Source: JACQFZ01 sp045810625 (GTDB lineage Bacteria; Pseudomonadota; Gammaproteobacteria; Acidiferrobacterales; Sulfurifustaceae). From it: 45,444 nt of DNA. The stretch is from contig JBJMVQ010000010.1 in the NCBI GenBank assembly GCA_045810625.1, forward strand, positions 1 to 45,444, in the 5' to 3' direction. The notes under the pieces were generated by a model, which made no database searches, was not told where the DNA came from, and worked only from the letters and a program-made list of their open reading frames with translations. Position numbers and translations under genes: made by a program. This document shows, piece after piece, positions 25,190 to 34,119 of the stretch; within the stretch, counting starts at the first letter, position 1; each line of letters begins with the position of its first letter.

Positions 25190-25669
25190 ATGCCCGAAGC
25201 CACCCGACGATACTGGCTGATGAAAAGCGAGCCGGACGTTTTTTCGATCGACGATCTGAAAAACCGTCCGAACCGCACAGAGCACTGGGACGGAGTGCGC
25301 AACTTTCAGGCGCGAAACTTCATGCGCGCGATGCGCAGCGGCGACGCCGCATTCTTCTATCATTCGAGCTGTCCCGAGCCGGGGGTCGCCGGCATCATCG
25401 AAATCGTGCGGGAGGCATATCCCGACTTCACCTCGTGGGATCCGAAGAGCCCCTACCACGACAGCCGCAGCACGCCGGAAAAGCCGTACTGGTACATGGT
25501 CGACGTGCGCTTTCAGCGCAAATTAAAACGTCTCGTGCCGCTTGCGGAGCTGCGCGAGAACCCGGCGCTGAAGGGCATGCGTCTGCTCGCTCGCGGCAAC
25601 CGGCTCTCGATCATGCCCGTGACGCGGCAGGAGTGGGAGACGATTTTGAAAATGGAGCAACCAAAGTAA
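25190..25669 (+). CDS. EVE domain-containing protein
   Basis: 159-residue single-domain protein: RYWLMKSEPDVFSIDDL at the start, HWDGVRNFQARNFMR, and GDAAFFYHSSCPEPGVAGI are the EVE (PUA-like) family blocks. Related domains bind modified bases in DNA or RNA, and human THYN1 is a homologue. The modified base recognised here is unknown. It stands alone without a restriction partner, which favours the housekeeping type. Confidence 0.93.
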   Translation: MPEATRRYWLMKSEPDVFSIDDLKNRPNRTEHWDGVRNFQARNFMRAMRSGDAAFFYHSSCPEPGVAGIIEIVREAYPDFTSWDPKSPYHDSRSTPEKPYWYMVDVRFQRKLKRLVPLAELRENPALKGMRLLARGNRLSIMPVTRQEWETILKMEQPK

Positions 25670-25698
25670 CCGGAAACATCTTCGAGGAGAAACGTTAG

Positions 25699-26289
25699 AT
25701 GAAAGAATGGTACACGCTCGCGCTCGCCAGTCTGCTGACGATCGCGACAACGGGAGCGCACGCCGACGACAAAACAGCGGCGAATCCGAAGGTGCGCATG
25801 ACGACGACCCTCGGCACGATCGAGATCGAACTCGACGCACAAAAAGCGCCGGTCTCGACCGAAAATTTCCTCCACTACGTCGACCGCGGTTTCTACAACG
25901 GCACCATTTTCCATCGCGTGATCCCCGGCTTCATGGTCCAAGGCGGCGGCTTCGAGCCCGGGCTCAAGCAGAAGCCGACGGATGCGCCGATCAAGAACGA
26001 GGCCGACAACGGACTGAAAAATGTCACGGGTACGATCGCGATGGCGCGCACATCGGACCCGAACTCCGCGACCGCGCAGTTCTTCATCAACACGGTCGAT
26101 AACGCGTTTCTCGATCATCGCGAGAAAACGACGCAGGGATGGGGCTACGCCGTGTTCGGCAAGGTGACGCAGGGGCTCGACGTGGTCAACAAGATCGCGG
26201 CGGTACCGACCAAGAGCGCCGGGCCGCACCGCAACGTGCCGGTTACCGACGTCGTGATTCAGAAGGTCGAACGGCTTCCGGCGAAGTAA
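25699..26289 (+). CDS. Periplasmic peptidyl-prolyl cis-trans isomerase (cyclophilin)
   Basis: 196-residue cyclophilin with an N-terminal signal peptide (cleavage likely after GAHA, residue 22), so exported to the periplasm like PpiA. The active-site motif IFHRVIPGFMVQGGGF is intact, as are GTIAMARTSDPNSATAQFFIN and YAVFGKVTQGLDVV. GAGGAG precedes ATG 25699. It is 29 bp after the EVE gene and convergent with the EEP gene. Confidence 0.94.
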   Translation: MKEWYTLALASLLTIATTGAHADDKTAANPKVRMTTTLGTIEIELDAQKAPVSTENFLHYVDRGFYNGTIFHRVIPGFMVQGGGFEPGLKQKPTDAPIKNEADNGLKNVTGTIAMARTSDPNSATAQFFINTVDNAFLDHREKTTQGWGYAVFGKVTQGLDVVNKIAAVPTKSAGPHRNVPVTDVVIQKVERLPAK

Positions 26290-26310
26290 GCGCCTTCCGG
26301 CGCGGCCGCT

Positions 26311-27276
26311 TTACAACTCCAGCTCGACCCACGCCGGATCGTGATCCGAGCCGTCGCCCGCGTGCTTCGTGCGACGGTCGATCCATGCGCCGACCTGTCG
26401 CGGTGCGAGGTCGGGACTGAGCCAGACTTGGTCGTACAGCTCGTAGCGCGCCGGCTGGTTCGCTTCTTTGAATCGGTGCGTCCATGCCGGCGACGCCGGC
26501 ATCGGATTGTCGGCTTTCGGCGGGCGCGTTTCCTTCGGGTTCTTCAAACCGTTCACCAGCTTGAGGTCCCCATCGGCGACAAATCCTTGCAAGAACGGCG
26601 AGTCCGGCCGGTCGTTCATATCACCGACGAGCACGAAGCGGCTATCCGGGCGCGTGCGCGCCTTGATGATGCGCGCGACCGTCTCGGCCTGGCGCTGGCG
26701 CCGCTCGTTGGCCGCGGCGTGCTCCGCCTCCGCGTCGGGACCGAACCCGACATAGTTGCTCTTCAAGTGGGTATTGAAGAGCGTGAAGAGCTTTTCGCTG
26801 CGCGTCGCGTTCAGCACCTCGACTTCGATCAAATCGCGGCTGAACACGAGGACATCGGCCGCGCTCGAGTGCACGGCACGCTGCCACGACGTGAAGCCGC
26901 CGATGGGGAACCGCGACAGCACGCCTACGTCGATCAGACGGGGATCGTTACCCTCGATCAGCAGCACGTGTGGATACATGCCGCTCAGGTGATCGCGATT
27001 GAATTGGCGGAGCGTATCGATGTCTTCGACTTCCTGGACCGCGAGCACATCCACTTTCATTCGCTTGATCCGTTCGGCGATGAGGAGCGTCGTCTCCGGT
27101 TCTTTCGCCTTGATCAGACGGCCCTGGTACGTTCGCAGCTTGATCGTGTCGTTCGCGCCGAACGTGTATTTAACCTCGCTCGCGACGGCCGGTTCCGCGA
27201 TCGTGTCGATTTCCGCCTGGAAGTTATAACGCGAGAAAAGATTGTTCAGATTGAAGGTGCCGATGCTGACTCGCAT
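26311..27276 (-). CDS. Endonuclease/exonuclease/phosphatase family protein
   Basis: 321-residue EEP-superfamily metal hydrolase. Motifs: SIGTFNLNNLFSRYNF (N-terminal Asn), LAVQEVEDIDTLRQF (metal Glu), FNTHLKSN, VLVGDMNDRPDSPF (Asp/Asn pair) and GDGSDHDPAWVEL (catalytic Asp-His). No signal peptide is evident. It is 36 bp downstream of ilvA on the same strand, possibly co-transcribed without a functional link. The substrate could be DNA, RNA or phospholipid; sequence alone does not decide. Confidence 0.9.
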   Translation of the reverse strand: MRVSIGTFNLNNLFSRYNFQAEIDTIAEPAVASEVKYTFGANDTIKLRTYQGRLIKAKEPETTLLIAERIKRMKVDVLAVQEVEDIDTLRQFNRDHLSGMYPHVLLIEGNDPRLIDVGVLSRFPIGGFTSWQRAVHSSAADVLVFSRDLIEVEVLNATRSEKLFTLFNTHLKSNYVGFGPDAEAEHAAANERRQRQAETVARIIKARTRPDSRFVLVGDMNDRPDSPFLQGFVADGDLKLVNGLKNPKETRPPKADNPMPASPAWTHRFKEANQPARYELYDQVWLSPDLAPRQVGAWIDRRTKHAGDGSDHDPAWVELEL

Positions 27277-27312
27277 AACGTCCCTCCTTGAAGCCGCGCG
27301 GGGCGGCTCGTG

Positions 27313-28824
27313 TCATCCGAGAAACATGCGGTAAGCGGGATTCGCTGTCTCTTCGGCGTATTCGTAGCCGAGGTTGTCCAGAAACGCCTGAAATTTCTTC
27401 TTGTCCGCCGGCGGCACCTGCATGCCGACGAGCACGCGGCCGAAGTCGGCGCCGTGGTTGCGATAATGGAACAAGCTGATGTTCCAAGCGCCGCCCATCT
27501 TGGTCAGGAAATCGAGCAGCGCGCCGGGACGTTCCGGGAACTCGAAGCGGTAAAGAATCTCGTGCAATGCGTTTGGCGCGCGGCCGCCGACGAGATGGCG
27601 GATATGCAGCTTCGCCATTTCGTTGTCGGTCATGTCGACGGTTGCGTAGCCCTTGGCACGCAGCGTCTTCATCAGCGCGCTCACTTCGTGGCCGCCCTGC
27701 ACCTGGAGTCCGACGAAGATGTGCGCCGCTTTCGGATCGGCGTAACGGTAGTTGAACTCGGTGATATTGTGGTCGCCGACGAGCCCGCAGAACTCGCGGA
27801 ACGACCCGGGGCGTTCCGGGATCGTTACGGCGAGAATCGCTTCGCGCCGCTCGCCGATCTCGGCACGCTCGGCGACGTGGCGCAACCGGTCGAAATTGAC
27901 GTTCGCGCCCGAGGCGATCGTCACCAGTTGTTTGCCCTTGAGCTTTTCGCGCTCGACGTAGCGCTTGAGGCCCGCGAAGCCGAGCGCGCCGGCGGGTTCG
28001 AGCACCGAGCGCCGGTCTTCGAAGATATCCTTGATCGCCGCGCAAATCTCGTCGTTCGTCACGACGACGATTTCATCGACGTACTTCTTGCAGAGCTTGA
28101 ACGTCTCCTCGCCCACCTGCCGTACGGCGACGCCGTCGGCGAAGATGCCGACGTGATCGAGCAGGACGCGCCGGCCGGCCGCGAGCGAGCGGTACATCGC
28201 ATCCGCGTCTTCCGGCTCGACGCCGATGATTTTCACATCCGGCCGCAGCTGCTTGATGTACACCGCGATCCCGGAAATGAGTCCGCCGCCGCCGACGGGA
28301 ACGAAAATCGCGTGCAGGCTCTGCGAGTGCTGCTTCAGAATCTCGAAACCGATCGTACCCTGCCCGGCGATCACGCTCGGATCGTCGTACGGGTGCACGA
28401 AGGTCAAACCTTTGGCCGCCGCGAGGCTGCGCGCATGCGCATAGGCGGCGTCGTAATTGTCTCCGTGCAGCACGACCTGCGCGCCGAAATTGCGAACCGC
28501 CGTCACTTTGATCTGCGGCGTCGTGCGCGGCATCACGATGATGCTCTTCGTGCCGAGCATCTTGGCCGAGAGCGCGACGCCCTGGGCGTGATTGCCGGCG
28601 GACGCCGCGACCACGCCGCGTTTGAGCTCGGCCGGACCGAGGCTCGCCATTTTGTTGTAGGCGCCGCGCCACTTGAACGAGAACACCGGCGACTCGTCCT
28701 CGCGCTTGATCCAGACCTCGTTTTGCAACCGGCGCGACAGAATCGGCGCGTGCTCGAGCGGCGTTTCTTTCGCCAACTCGTAAACGCGAGCGGTCAAGAT
28801 GCTTTTGATGTATTGCTGCGACAA
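27313..28824 (-). CDS. ilvA: Threonine ammonia-lyase, biosynthetic
   Basis: PLP enzyme deaminating threonine to 2-oxobutyrate, the first committed step of isoleucine synthesis. The 503-residue protein has the PLP lysine in SFKWRGAYNK (Lys51), SAGNHAQGVA, and the phosphate loop VPVGGGGLISG. Two C-terminal ACT-like regulatory subdomains (EAILAVTIPERPGSFREF, ILYRFEFPERPGALLDF) indicate feedback control by isoleucine/valine. The start is TTG 28824, supported by GGAAG seven bases upstream and by alignment of QQYIKSILTARVYELA with known N-termini; no ATG is available. Divergent from rpiA. Confidence 0.95.
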   Translation of the reverse strand: MSQQYIKSILTARVYELAKETPLEHAPILSRRLQNEVWIKREDESPVFSFKWRGAYNKMASLGPAELKRGVVAASAGNHAQGVALSAKMLGTKSIIVMPRTTPQIKVTAVRNFGAQVVLHGDNYDAAYAHARSLAAAKGLTFVHPYDDPSVIAGQGTIGFEILKQHSQSLHAIFVPVGGGGLISGIAVYIKQLRPDVKIIGVEPEDADAMYRSLAAGRRVLLDHVGIFADGVAVRQVGEETFKLCKKYVDEIVVVTNDEICAAIKDIFEDRRSVLEPAGALGFAGLKRYVEREKLKGKQLVTIASGANVNFDRLRHVAERAEIGERREAILAVTIPERPGSFREFCGLVGDHNITEFNYRYADPKAAHIFVGLQVQGGHEVSALMKTLRAKGYATVDMTDNEMAKLHIRHLVGGRAPNALHEILYRFEFPERPGALLDFLTKMGGAWNISLFHYRNHGADFGRVLVGMQVPPADKKKFQAFLDNLGYEYAEETANPAYRMFLG

Positions 28825-28956
28825 GCGAGTGCTTCCGTATCCCGGCCGTTCCCGTTGTTGTAATGCCGCGATCGGGACGCGCTTAATCTAACAGTTCACC
28901 TTTATAAATACATCTGGACTCGTTATTCTCGATTGACGTTGACGAGAGGCAGGATG

Positions 28957-29613
28957 ATGGACGCGGACACAAAGAAAAAGGCGGCAGCGGCGGCGGCGAT
29001 CGAGTACGTGCAGAACGGCATGATCGTCGGGGTCGGCACCGGTTCGACGGCGAATCACTTCATCGATGCGCTCGCCCGCATCAAAAGCCGCATCGACGGT
29101 GCGGTGGCGAGCTCGGCCGCCACCGAGGCGCGGCTGCGCCAAGCCGGCATCCGGGTGCTCGATCTCAACACAACCGGGGGCTTACCCCTCTATGTCGACG
29201 GCGCCGACGAAGCGACGCGCCATCGGCAACTGATCAAGGGCGGCGGCGGCGCGCTGACACGGGAAAAAATCGTGGCTGCGGCGAGCGAAAAGTTCGTTTG
29301 CATCGCCGACGATTCCAAGCTCGTCGGCATACTCGGCAAGTTTCCGCTCCCGGTGGAAGTCATCCCGATGGCGCGATCGTACGTCGCCCGCCAGCTGGTG
29401 AAACGCGGCGGGCAGCCGGCGCTGCGCGAAGGCGTGGTCACGGACAATGGCAACGTGATCCTCGACGTGCGCAACCTCGAGATCCTCGATCCGGTCTCGT
29501 TGGAGAGCGAGCTCGACCACGTCGCGGGGGTCGTGACAAACGGGCTATTTGCGCGTCGGCCCGCCAACGTGCTGCTCCTCGGGACGGACAACGGAGTCAC
29601 GAAGATCGAATAA
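28957..29613 (+). CDS. rpiA: Ribose-5-phosphate isomerase A
   Basis: Interconverts ribose 5-phosphate and ribulose 5-phosphate in the pentose phosphate pathway. The 218-residue protein (E. coli 219) has GVGTGSTANHFIDAL, the catalytic YVDGADEAT, KGGGGALTREKI and PVEVIPMA. Of two adjacent ATGs (28954, 28957), the second gives the better seven-base spacing from GAGG. The divergent ilvA/rpiA arrangement is common in gammaproteobacteria. Confidence 0.96.
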   Translation: MDADTKKKAAAAAAIEYVQNGMIVGVGTGSTANHFIDALARIKSRIDGAVASSAATEARLRQAGIRVLDLNTTGGLPLYVDGADEATRHRQLIKGGGGALTREKIVAAASEKFVCIADDSKLVGILGKFPLPVEVIPMARSYVARQLVKRGGQPALREGVVTDNGNVILDVRNLEILDPVSLESELDHVAGVVTNGLFARRPANVLLLGTDNGVTKIE

Positions 29614-29678
29614 CGACGACGGTCAGCGCGAGGTAGCGCCGCCCGAAACAAGCATCGCGCGAAAAAGTCGCCGCAGAT

Positions 29679-30107
29679 CTATTTGATCAACGTCACCGGT
29701 AGTTTGGTCAGGTGGATGACCTTGGTCGTGACCGACCCCATGACAAGATTGCCCCACGCCGCCATACCGCGGGTCCCCATCACGATGACGTCGCACTTCA
29801 ACTCCTCCGCGCAACGCACGATCGATTCCGCGATGCCTCCCGTCAAGATTTCTTTCTGATAGCGAATGCCGGCCTTCGCCAGCAAGTCGACCGCGGGCCG
29901 TAGTACCGCTTCGCCCTGGTTGCGGCGCTCCCGCTCGAGCTTGTCCCGATCTACGTAAACCGCGATCTCGCCGTAGAGAAACGGCTCGGGTTGAACCGTC
30001 GCGACATAAACCTCGGCTGGTCTTTCGTCGCGCGCGAGGCTAACGGCGTAGTGCACGGCGCGCAGAGAGTTCTCGGAGCCGTCGATGGGTACGAAAAATT
30101 TTCGCAT
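29679..30107 (-). CDS. Universal stress protein (UspA family)
   Basis: 142-residue single-domain USP. It begins RKFFVPIDGSENSLRAV and ends with the ATP-binding loop GTRGMAAWGNLVMGSVTTKV (G-2x-G-9x-G-S/T), so the nucleotide-binding subclass is expected. AGAGG precedes ATG 30107; the frame upstream of it is not conserved-looking. It lies 133 bp downstream of the sigma-54 regulator on the same strand and may be read from it. Confidence 0.93.
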   Translation of the reverse strand: MRKFFVPIDGSENSLRAVHYAVSLARDERPAEVYVATVQPEPFLYGEIAVYVDRDKLERERRNQGEAVLRPAVDLLAKAGIRYQKEILTGGIAESIVRCAEELKCDVIVMGTRGMAAWGNLVMGSVTTKVIHLTKLPVTLIK

Positions 30108-30240
30108 GGCGACCTCTTGCGGCGGTGGCCGGACGCTCATGTTATTACCAAGGGCCCCGCGGCGGAACTCGGCGGAACCACGCGATCGGGCGTGCAAATC
30201 CCCTGATCGCGCATGGCCGCACGACCGGCGCGCGACGCGC

Positions 30241-31632
30241 TCAATTCACAGTGCGATTGATCTGAATGCCGAGCTTCTTGACACGGTGCCACAGGCTCCG
30301 TTCGCTGACGCCGAGCAGCTTTGCGGCATGCGCCTGCACGCCGTTCGTCTGCGCGAGCGCGTTCAGGATCGCGCGGCGCTCGACCTCCGCCAGCCAGTCG
30401 TCGAGCCCGTGACCGTTCGACTTCTCCCAAAGCGGCACCTTGTCCGCGGTCGCCGTCGGCTGGGCTACGATGCCGGGCGGCAGATCGCCGACGTCGACCC
30501 TATCGCCGCGACACGAAAGCACGGCGCGCTCGAGCCAGTTGCGCAGCTCTCGAATATTTCCGGGCCAGTGATAGCGGCTCAAGGCGTCGAGCGCGGCGGG
30601 CGTCACGCCGGTGACGTGCTTGTTCATTTCCGCGGACAACTCGCTCAGGAACGCCTGCACCAATAGCGGAATATCTTCGCGGCGTTCGCGCAACGGCGGC
30701 ACCACGATGTTGTAGACATCCAGACGGTAGAACAAGTCCTCGCGGAACTTGCCGTCGCGCACCAGCGCTTTCAGATCGCGGTTGCTCGCGGCGAGAAAGC
30801 GCACGTCCACCGCACGCACTTCGTCGCTCCCGAGCGGCGAATATTCGCGCTCCTGCAGCACGCGCAGCAACTTCGCCTGCAGCGACGGGTCGAGGTCGCC
30901 GATTTCGTCCAGGAACAACGTACCGCCCTGCGCCTGTTCGAGCCGGCCCGGGCGATTCTGGCTCGCGCCCGTGAACGCGCCTTTGACGTACCCGAACAGC
31001 TCGCTCTCCAGAAGATCGCGCGGAATGGCGGAACAATTGATTGCGACCCAGGGACCGTCGCGCCGCGTCGACAGCTCGTGCAGTGTGCGCGCCACCAGCT
31101 CCTTCCCCGTGCCCGATTCACCGGCGATGAGCACGCTCGTTTTGTACGGCGCGACGCGCTTGATCTCCTCGACCAGTCGCCGCGACGCCGGGCTTTCGCC
31201 GATCAGCCGCCGGCCGGAGCGCGATTCGCTGACGGCGGCCTTGAGCCGCTCGTTTTCGCTCAGAATATCGCGCAGCTTCACCGCGTTGTGCACGGCGATT
31301 TCGAGCTGCTCCGGTTCGAACGGCTTCGTTAAATAGTCCGCCGCGCCGTCGCGGATGCTCGTCACCGCCGAGCGTATCGTGCCATGGGCAGTGATGATGA
31401 TGATCGGCACTTCGGGTCGCTGCTGCCGGCAGCGCCGCACGAACTCCTCGCCGCCCATGCCCGGCATCTTCAGGTCGCTCAGAATGACGTCGAGTTTCGG
31501 ACTCGCCAGATGCGGCAGCGCCGCCTCGCCGGAATCGGCGATCAGCACGTTATACCCTGCTTCCTCGAGCACCATGCGCATCACCGCCTGCATGTTCTGC
31601 TCGTCATCCACCACCAGCACAGTACGCCTCAT
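30241..31632 (-). CDS. NtrC-family sigma-54-dependent response regulator
   Basis: 463-residue activator: receiver domain (VVDDEQ, phospho-acceptor Asp53 in LSDLKMPG, Lys in YLTKPF), AAA+ domain with GESGTGKELVA, the sigma-54 contact motif GAFTGA and GGTLFLDEIGDL, and a C-terminal Fis-type HTH (AAKLLGVSERSLWHRVKKLG). All elements needed for sigma-54 activation are intact. It follows its kinase by 15 bp. It is not NtrC itself, which is present at 13761-15158. ZraR/AtoC-type regulators are the closest functional class. Two exact sigma-54 promoters just beyond the kinase are the obvious candidate targets. Confidence 0.95.
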   Translation of the reverse strand: MRRTVLVVDDEQNMQAVMRMVLEEAGYNVLIADSGEAALPHLASPKLDVILSDLKMPGMGGEEFVRRCRQQRPEVPIIIITAHGTIRSAVTSIRDGAADYLTKPFEPEQLEIAVHNAVKLRDILSENERLKAAVSESRSGRRLIGESPASRRLVEEIKRVAPYKTSVLIAGESGTGKELVARTLHELSTRRDGPWVAINCSAIPRDLLESELFGYVKGAFTGASQNRPGRLEQAQGGTLFLDEIGDLDPSLQAKLLRVLQEREYSPLGSDEVRAVDVRFLAASNRDLKALVRDGKFREDLFYRLDVYNIVVPPLRERREDIPLLVQAFLSELSAEMNKHVTGVTPAALDALSRYHWPGNIRELRNWLERAVLSCRGDRVDVGDLPPGIVAQPTATADKVPLWEKSNGHGLDDWLAEVERRAILNALAQTNGVQAHAAKLLGVSERSLWHRVKKLGIQINRTVN

Positions 31633-31647
31633 GCCAAACCCTCGTCG

Positions 31648-33411
31648 TTATTCCACCGCTGCGCGTTCATCCGGCTGCTCGGGGCCGTCATAAATCGTGA
31701 AGCGCATCACGAAATGCGCGCCGCGCCGACGCGGCGGCAATGCTTCGAGTCGGCCGCCATTCGCTTCCGCCAGCGTGTAGGCGATCGTCAGGCCTAGGCC
31801 GGTGCCGTGCTCTTTGGTCGTAAAAAACGGCTCGAACAAGCGCGGCATAATGTCCGGCGGTACGCCAGGGCCGCTGTCTTCGACGTACAAAACGATTTCG
31901 CCACCGTTCCGTTCTGAACCGACACGCAGCTCCGCCGGCGGGTTCCCGGCCATCGCCTGCACGGCGTTCGTGAAGATGTTGCTCCAGGCCTGCTGGAGCA
32001 AACCGGCGTCCCCGAGAATGCGAACGCCGTTGTGCCGAAACTCACGCTGCACGCTCACGCCATCGTTGCCGGCCAAGCTCGCGCTGAGCGCGCGCTCGAG
32101 TGGCGCCGCGGGGTCAATGGCGCGAAAGTTCGGCTGACGATGCCGGGACAAGTGCAGGAAGTCCTGCACCAGACGCGCGACGCGCATACTTTCCTCGCGC
32201 AGCATGCGCGTCAGCTCGGTTTTCTTCACGGGGTCGAGTCCCGGCTTCTCCAGCATCGCGGCGGAAGTATTGATGACACCGATCGGGTTGCGAATCTCGT
32301 GCGCCAACGCCGCGGACAGCTCACCGAGCGCGGCGAGCTTGTCCCGTTGATAACGCTGCTGCTCCTCGTCACGCGCAGCGCGCAATCGCGCCGCCATCGC
32401 GTTGAACGCCTTGGCGAGATCGCCGAGCTCGTCGTCCGAGTGGATGGGGACGTTCGCATTGAAGTTGCGCCCGGCGAGCTGCATGACGCCGTTACGCAAG
32501 TACTCAATCGGTTTCAACACCAAGCGACTGAGCAGCAAACCCGTGAGACCGCCGATGATCACGCCGAGCAGCGCAATCCAGAAAAAAAGCGCCGCGCGGT
32601 TGGTTAGCACATCTTGGAACGAGCGCCGTTCGAGACCGCTGAACATGACCGCCTCGACTCGCCCGGTGGTATCGACAATTGGCGTGTACAACCCGCGGTA
32701 TTCGCCATTTTCGGCGTAGGCGCTGTACAGCGGTTTACGCTCGACCTCGAGCCGCTGCATCGCCTCCTTCGAGAGATGCGCCAGAGGCGCCGGCTGTGCC
32801 GGGTTCGAGAATGCGTCGTAGTAATCACCGCCCGCTCGGTAATAAAGACGCGTCGTCAGGCCGGTCAGTTGCGCAAGCTCGTTGGCGAAATCCTCCCCGA
32901 GCAGGCTCCCGAGGACGAGGTAATACTGCGGCTTTCCCTTGCGAGGGACCGGCGTGATGCCGACGGCGGCCAGCATCGTCTGGTTCTTGCGGATGACTTT
33001 AAGCACGGCTTCGGTTTGCCCGTGCTCCCAACTCGTCTGGACGTGCAAGGGGATCGACGAGTAGAGAAGCTTTCCCTCGGGGCTGTACACCTGCATGAGG
33101 TTCAACCCCATCTCCTGCGCGATACGTCCGATCGGGGACGGAAGCGACACGTCCGGGTACAGCGTCAAGCCGGGGATGTAGGCGGGATCGTCTGCCAGCA
33201 CGCGCCCCAACATCACGGCATCGTTCTGATAGGCCTGTAGCCAGTTCTGGTTCGCCCGTGCCGCGTCCGCTATCCACACCTCCAGCCGCTTCTCGAAGCT
33301 AGTGGACACCCACTCCGCGGCCACCCACCCGGCAACGAGCATGGGTATCACCACGATCACCGAAATGATGATCTGAACCTTTCGCTGCAGTTTGCCCGGC
33401 AAACCCCACAC
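31648..33411 (-). CDS. Membrane sensor histidine kinase (HAMP-HisKA-HATPase)
   Basis: 587-residue kinase. TM1 is about residues 12-33, a periplasmic sensor of ~240 residues follows, TM2 is about 274-297 (LFFWIALLGVIIGGLTGLLL), then HAMP (~298-350). HisKA has LSAALAHEIRNPIGVINT with phosphorylated His371, and HATPase has NIFTNAVQAM, EDSGPGVP and GTGLGLTIAYTLAEANGG. The periplasmic part resembles single or double Cache sensors in size but no ligand site is recognisable. The GTG start at 33411 is supported by AGGA eight bases upstream. It forms an operon with the sigma-54 regulator and is divergent from two small secreted proteins. Confidence 0.94.
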   Translation of the reverse strand: MWGLPGKLQRKVQIIISVIVVIPMLVAGWVAAEWVSTSFEKRLEVWIADAARANQNWLQAYQNDAVMLGRVLADDPAYIPGLTLYPDVSLPSPIGRIAQEMGLNLMQVYSPEGKLLYSSIPLHVQTSWEHGQTEAVLKVIRKNQTMLAAVGITPVPRKGKPQYYLVLGSLLGEDFANELAQLTGLTTRLYYRAGGDYYDAFSNPAQPAPLAHLSKEAMQRLEVERKPLYSAYAENGEYRGLYTPIVDTTGRVEAVMFSGLERRSFQDVLTNRAALFFWIALLGVIIGGLTGLLLSRLVLKPIEYLRNGVMQLAGRNFNANVPIHSDDELGDLAKAFNAMAARLRAARDEEQQRYQRDKLAALGELSAALAHEIRNPIGVINTSAAMLEKPGLDPVKKTELTRMLREESMRVARLVQDFLHLSRHRQPNFRAIDPAAPLERALSASLAGNDGVSVQREFRHNGVRILGDAGLLQQAWSNIFTNAVQAMAGNPPAELRVGSERNGGEIVLYVEDSGPGVPPDIMPRLFEPFFTTKEHGTGLGLTIAYTLAEANGGRLEALPPRRRGAHFVMRFTIYDGPEQPDERAAVE

Positions 33412-33435
33412 AATGTTTATCCTGTTTGAAGCGAC

Positions 33436-33450
33436 CTACGAAATTTGTAG
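33436..33450. promoter_or_regulatory. Candidate activator-binding palindrome, site A
   Basis: CTACGAAATTTGTAG is near-perfectly symmetric and shares the ten bases CTACAAATTT (on the opposite strand) with site B at 33960. It lies 25 bp upstream of the kinase start and about 95 bp upstream of the first sigma-54 promoter, so it could serve both directions. Confidence 0.5.
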
Positions 33451-33544
33451 TTTCTTAACAGTACCATTAATTGTTTCATCTGAACGCTATTTGGCAAGTG
33501 GTTGACTAATAAAGGCTGTCAGACGATGGGCCAGCGGCCGGAGA

Positions 33545-33560
33545 TGGCATGCGGCTTGCT
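33545..33560 (+). promoter_or_regulatory. Sigma-54 promoter of small secreted protein 1
   Basis: TGGCATGCGGCTTGCT matches every defined position of TGGCAYR-N4-TTGCW. Transcription would begin near 33571, giving a ~70-nt leader before the ATG at 33643. Confidence 0.88.
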
Positions 33561-33642
33561 GAAGGGCTGACGGCAAAGAAGTGCATGCCGGTAATCAGTG
33601 GCAAATATGTAAACACCACAACCCTTTTTAGGAGCCTTAACT

Positions 33643-33837
33643 ATGAAGAAGACACTGCTGAGCCTGATGGCGCTCGTCTTTGTGGCCGGTCTTTCGACCT
33701 CGGCGTTCGCGATGAAGCACATGGGCCCGAATGCGGACAAGGTCGCGGCGGCGTGCAAGGACAAGAAGGCCGGTGAGACCGTGAAGGTTGACGGCAAAGA
33801 TGTAAAGTGCCCGGAGAAGAAAGAGGGAAAAAAATAA
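33643..33837 (+). CDS. Small secreted lysine-rich two-cysteine protein 1
   Basis: 64-residue precursor with a clear signal peptide (MKKTLLSLMALVFVAGLSTSAFA, shown here only as residues 1-23; cleavage after AFA). The mature ~41 residues are hydrophilic and basic, with two cysteines in AAACKDKKAGETV and DVKCPEKKEGKK. AGGAGCC precedes the ATG. It has its own exact sigma-54 promoter and its own terminator, and is divergent from a sigma-54-type two-component system. I recognise no family. The resemblance to protein 2 (signal peptide, Lys-rich, KCPE motif) suggests related function, possibly metal or envelope binding; that is inference. Confidence 0.8.
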   Translation: MKKTLLSLMALVFVAGLSTSAFAMKHMGPNADKVAAACKDKKAGETVKVDGKDVKCPEKKEGKK

Positions 33838-33883
33838 AGCAGGTACCTAAACGTACAATAATTCCTCCGTAACTGTTTTTTAG

Positions 33884-33907
33884 AGCGCTCCACCCGGAGC
33901 GCTTTTT
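33884..33907 (+). terminator. Rho-independent terminator after small protein 1
   Basis: AGCGCTCC (33884-33891) pairs with GGAGCGCT (33896-33903) around ACCC, followed by a T-run. It makes small gene 1 a single-gene transcript. Confidence 0.9.
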
Positions 33908-33959
33908 GTTTTCGCGATGTTCCGTCGTCGCCGCATTTCCGAAACAGCCCCACTAAAAG

Positions 33960-33974
33960 CTACAAATTTTGATG
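33960..33974. promoter_or_regulatory. Candidate activator-binding palindrome, site B
   Basis: CTACAAATTTTGATG is a weaker palindrome sharing CTACAAATTT with the reverse strand of site A. Its centre is about 84 bp from the -12 element of the second sigma-54 promoter, against about 115 bp for site A. Confidence 0.42.
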
Positions 33975-34037
33975 GAGACAACGAGAATGGGCTCCCGGTT
34001 TAATGCCTAATCGCCTGAAAACGCGGGAAATCCTTGC

Positions 34038-34053
34038 TGGCATGCTGGTTGCT
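34038..34053 (+). promoter_or_regulatory. Sigma-54 promoter of small secreted protein 2
   Basis: TGGCATGCTGGTTGCT again matches every defined consensus position and differs from the first promoter at only three of 16 bases, all within the N4 spacer. Transcription would begin near 34064. Confidence 0.88.
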
Positions 34054-34119
34054 CAAGAGGCGTCGATGGCGGGTTTCCCCTGTCCAGCACATAGACTTTA
34101 TCGAACAAAGGAGTTGCAC

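Noticed and set aside
26290..26303. GCGCC-TTCC-GGCGC hairpin between the convergent cyclophilin and EEP genes
   Set aside because: Five-base stem without a T-run on either side; too weak to call.
33501..33515. TGGCAAGTGGTTGAC as a third sigma-54 promoter
   Set aside because: The -24/-12 spacing is one base short and the GC of the -12 element is missing.
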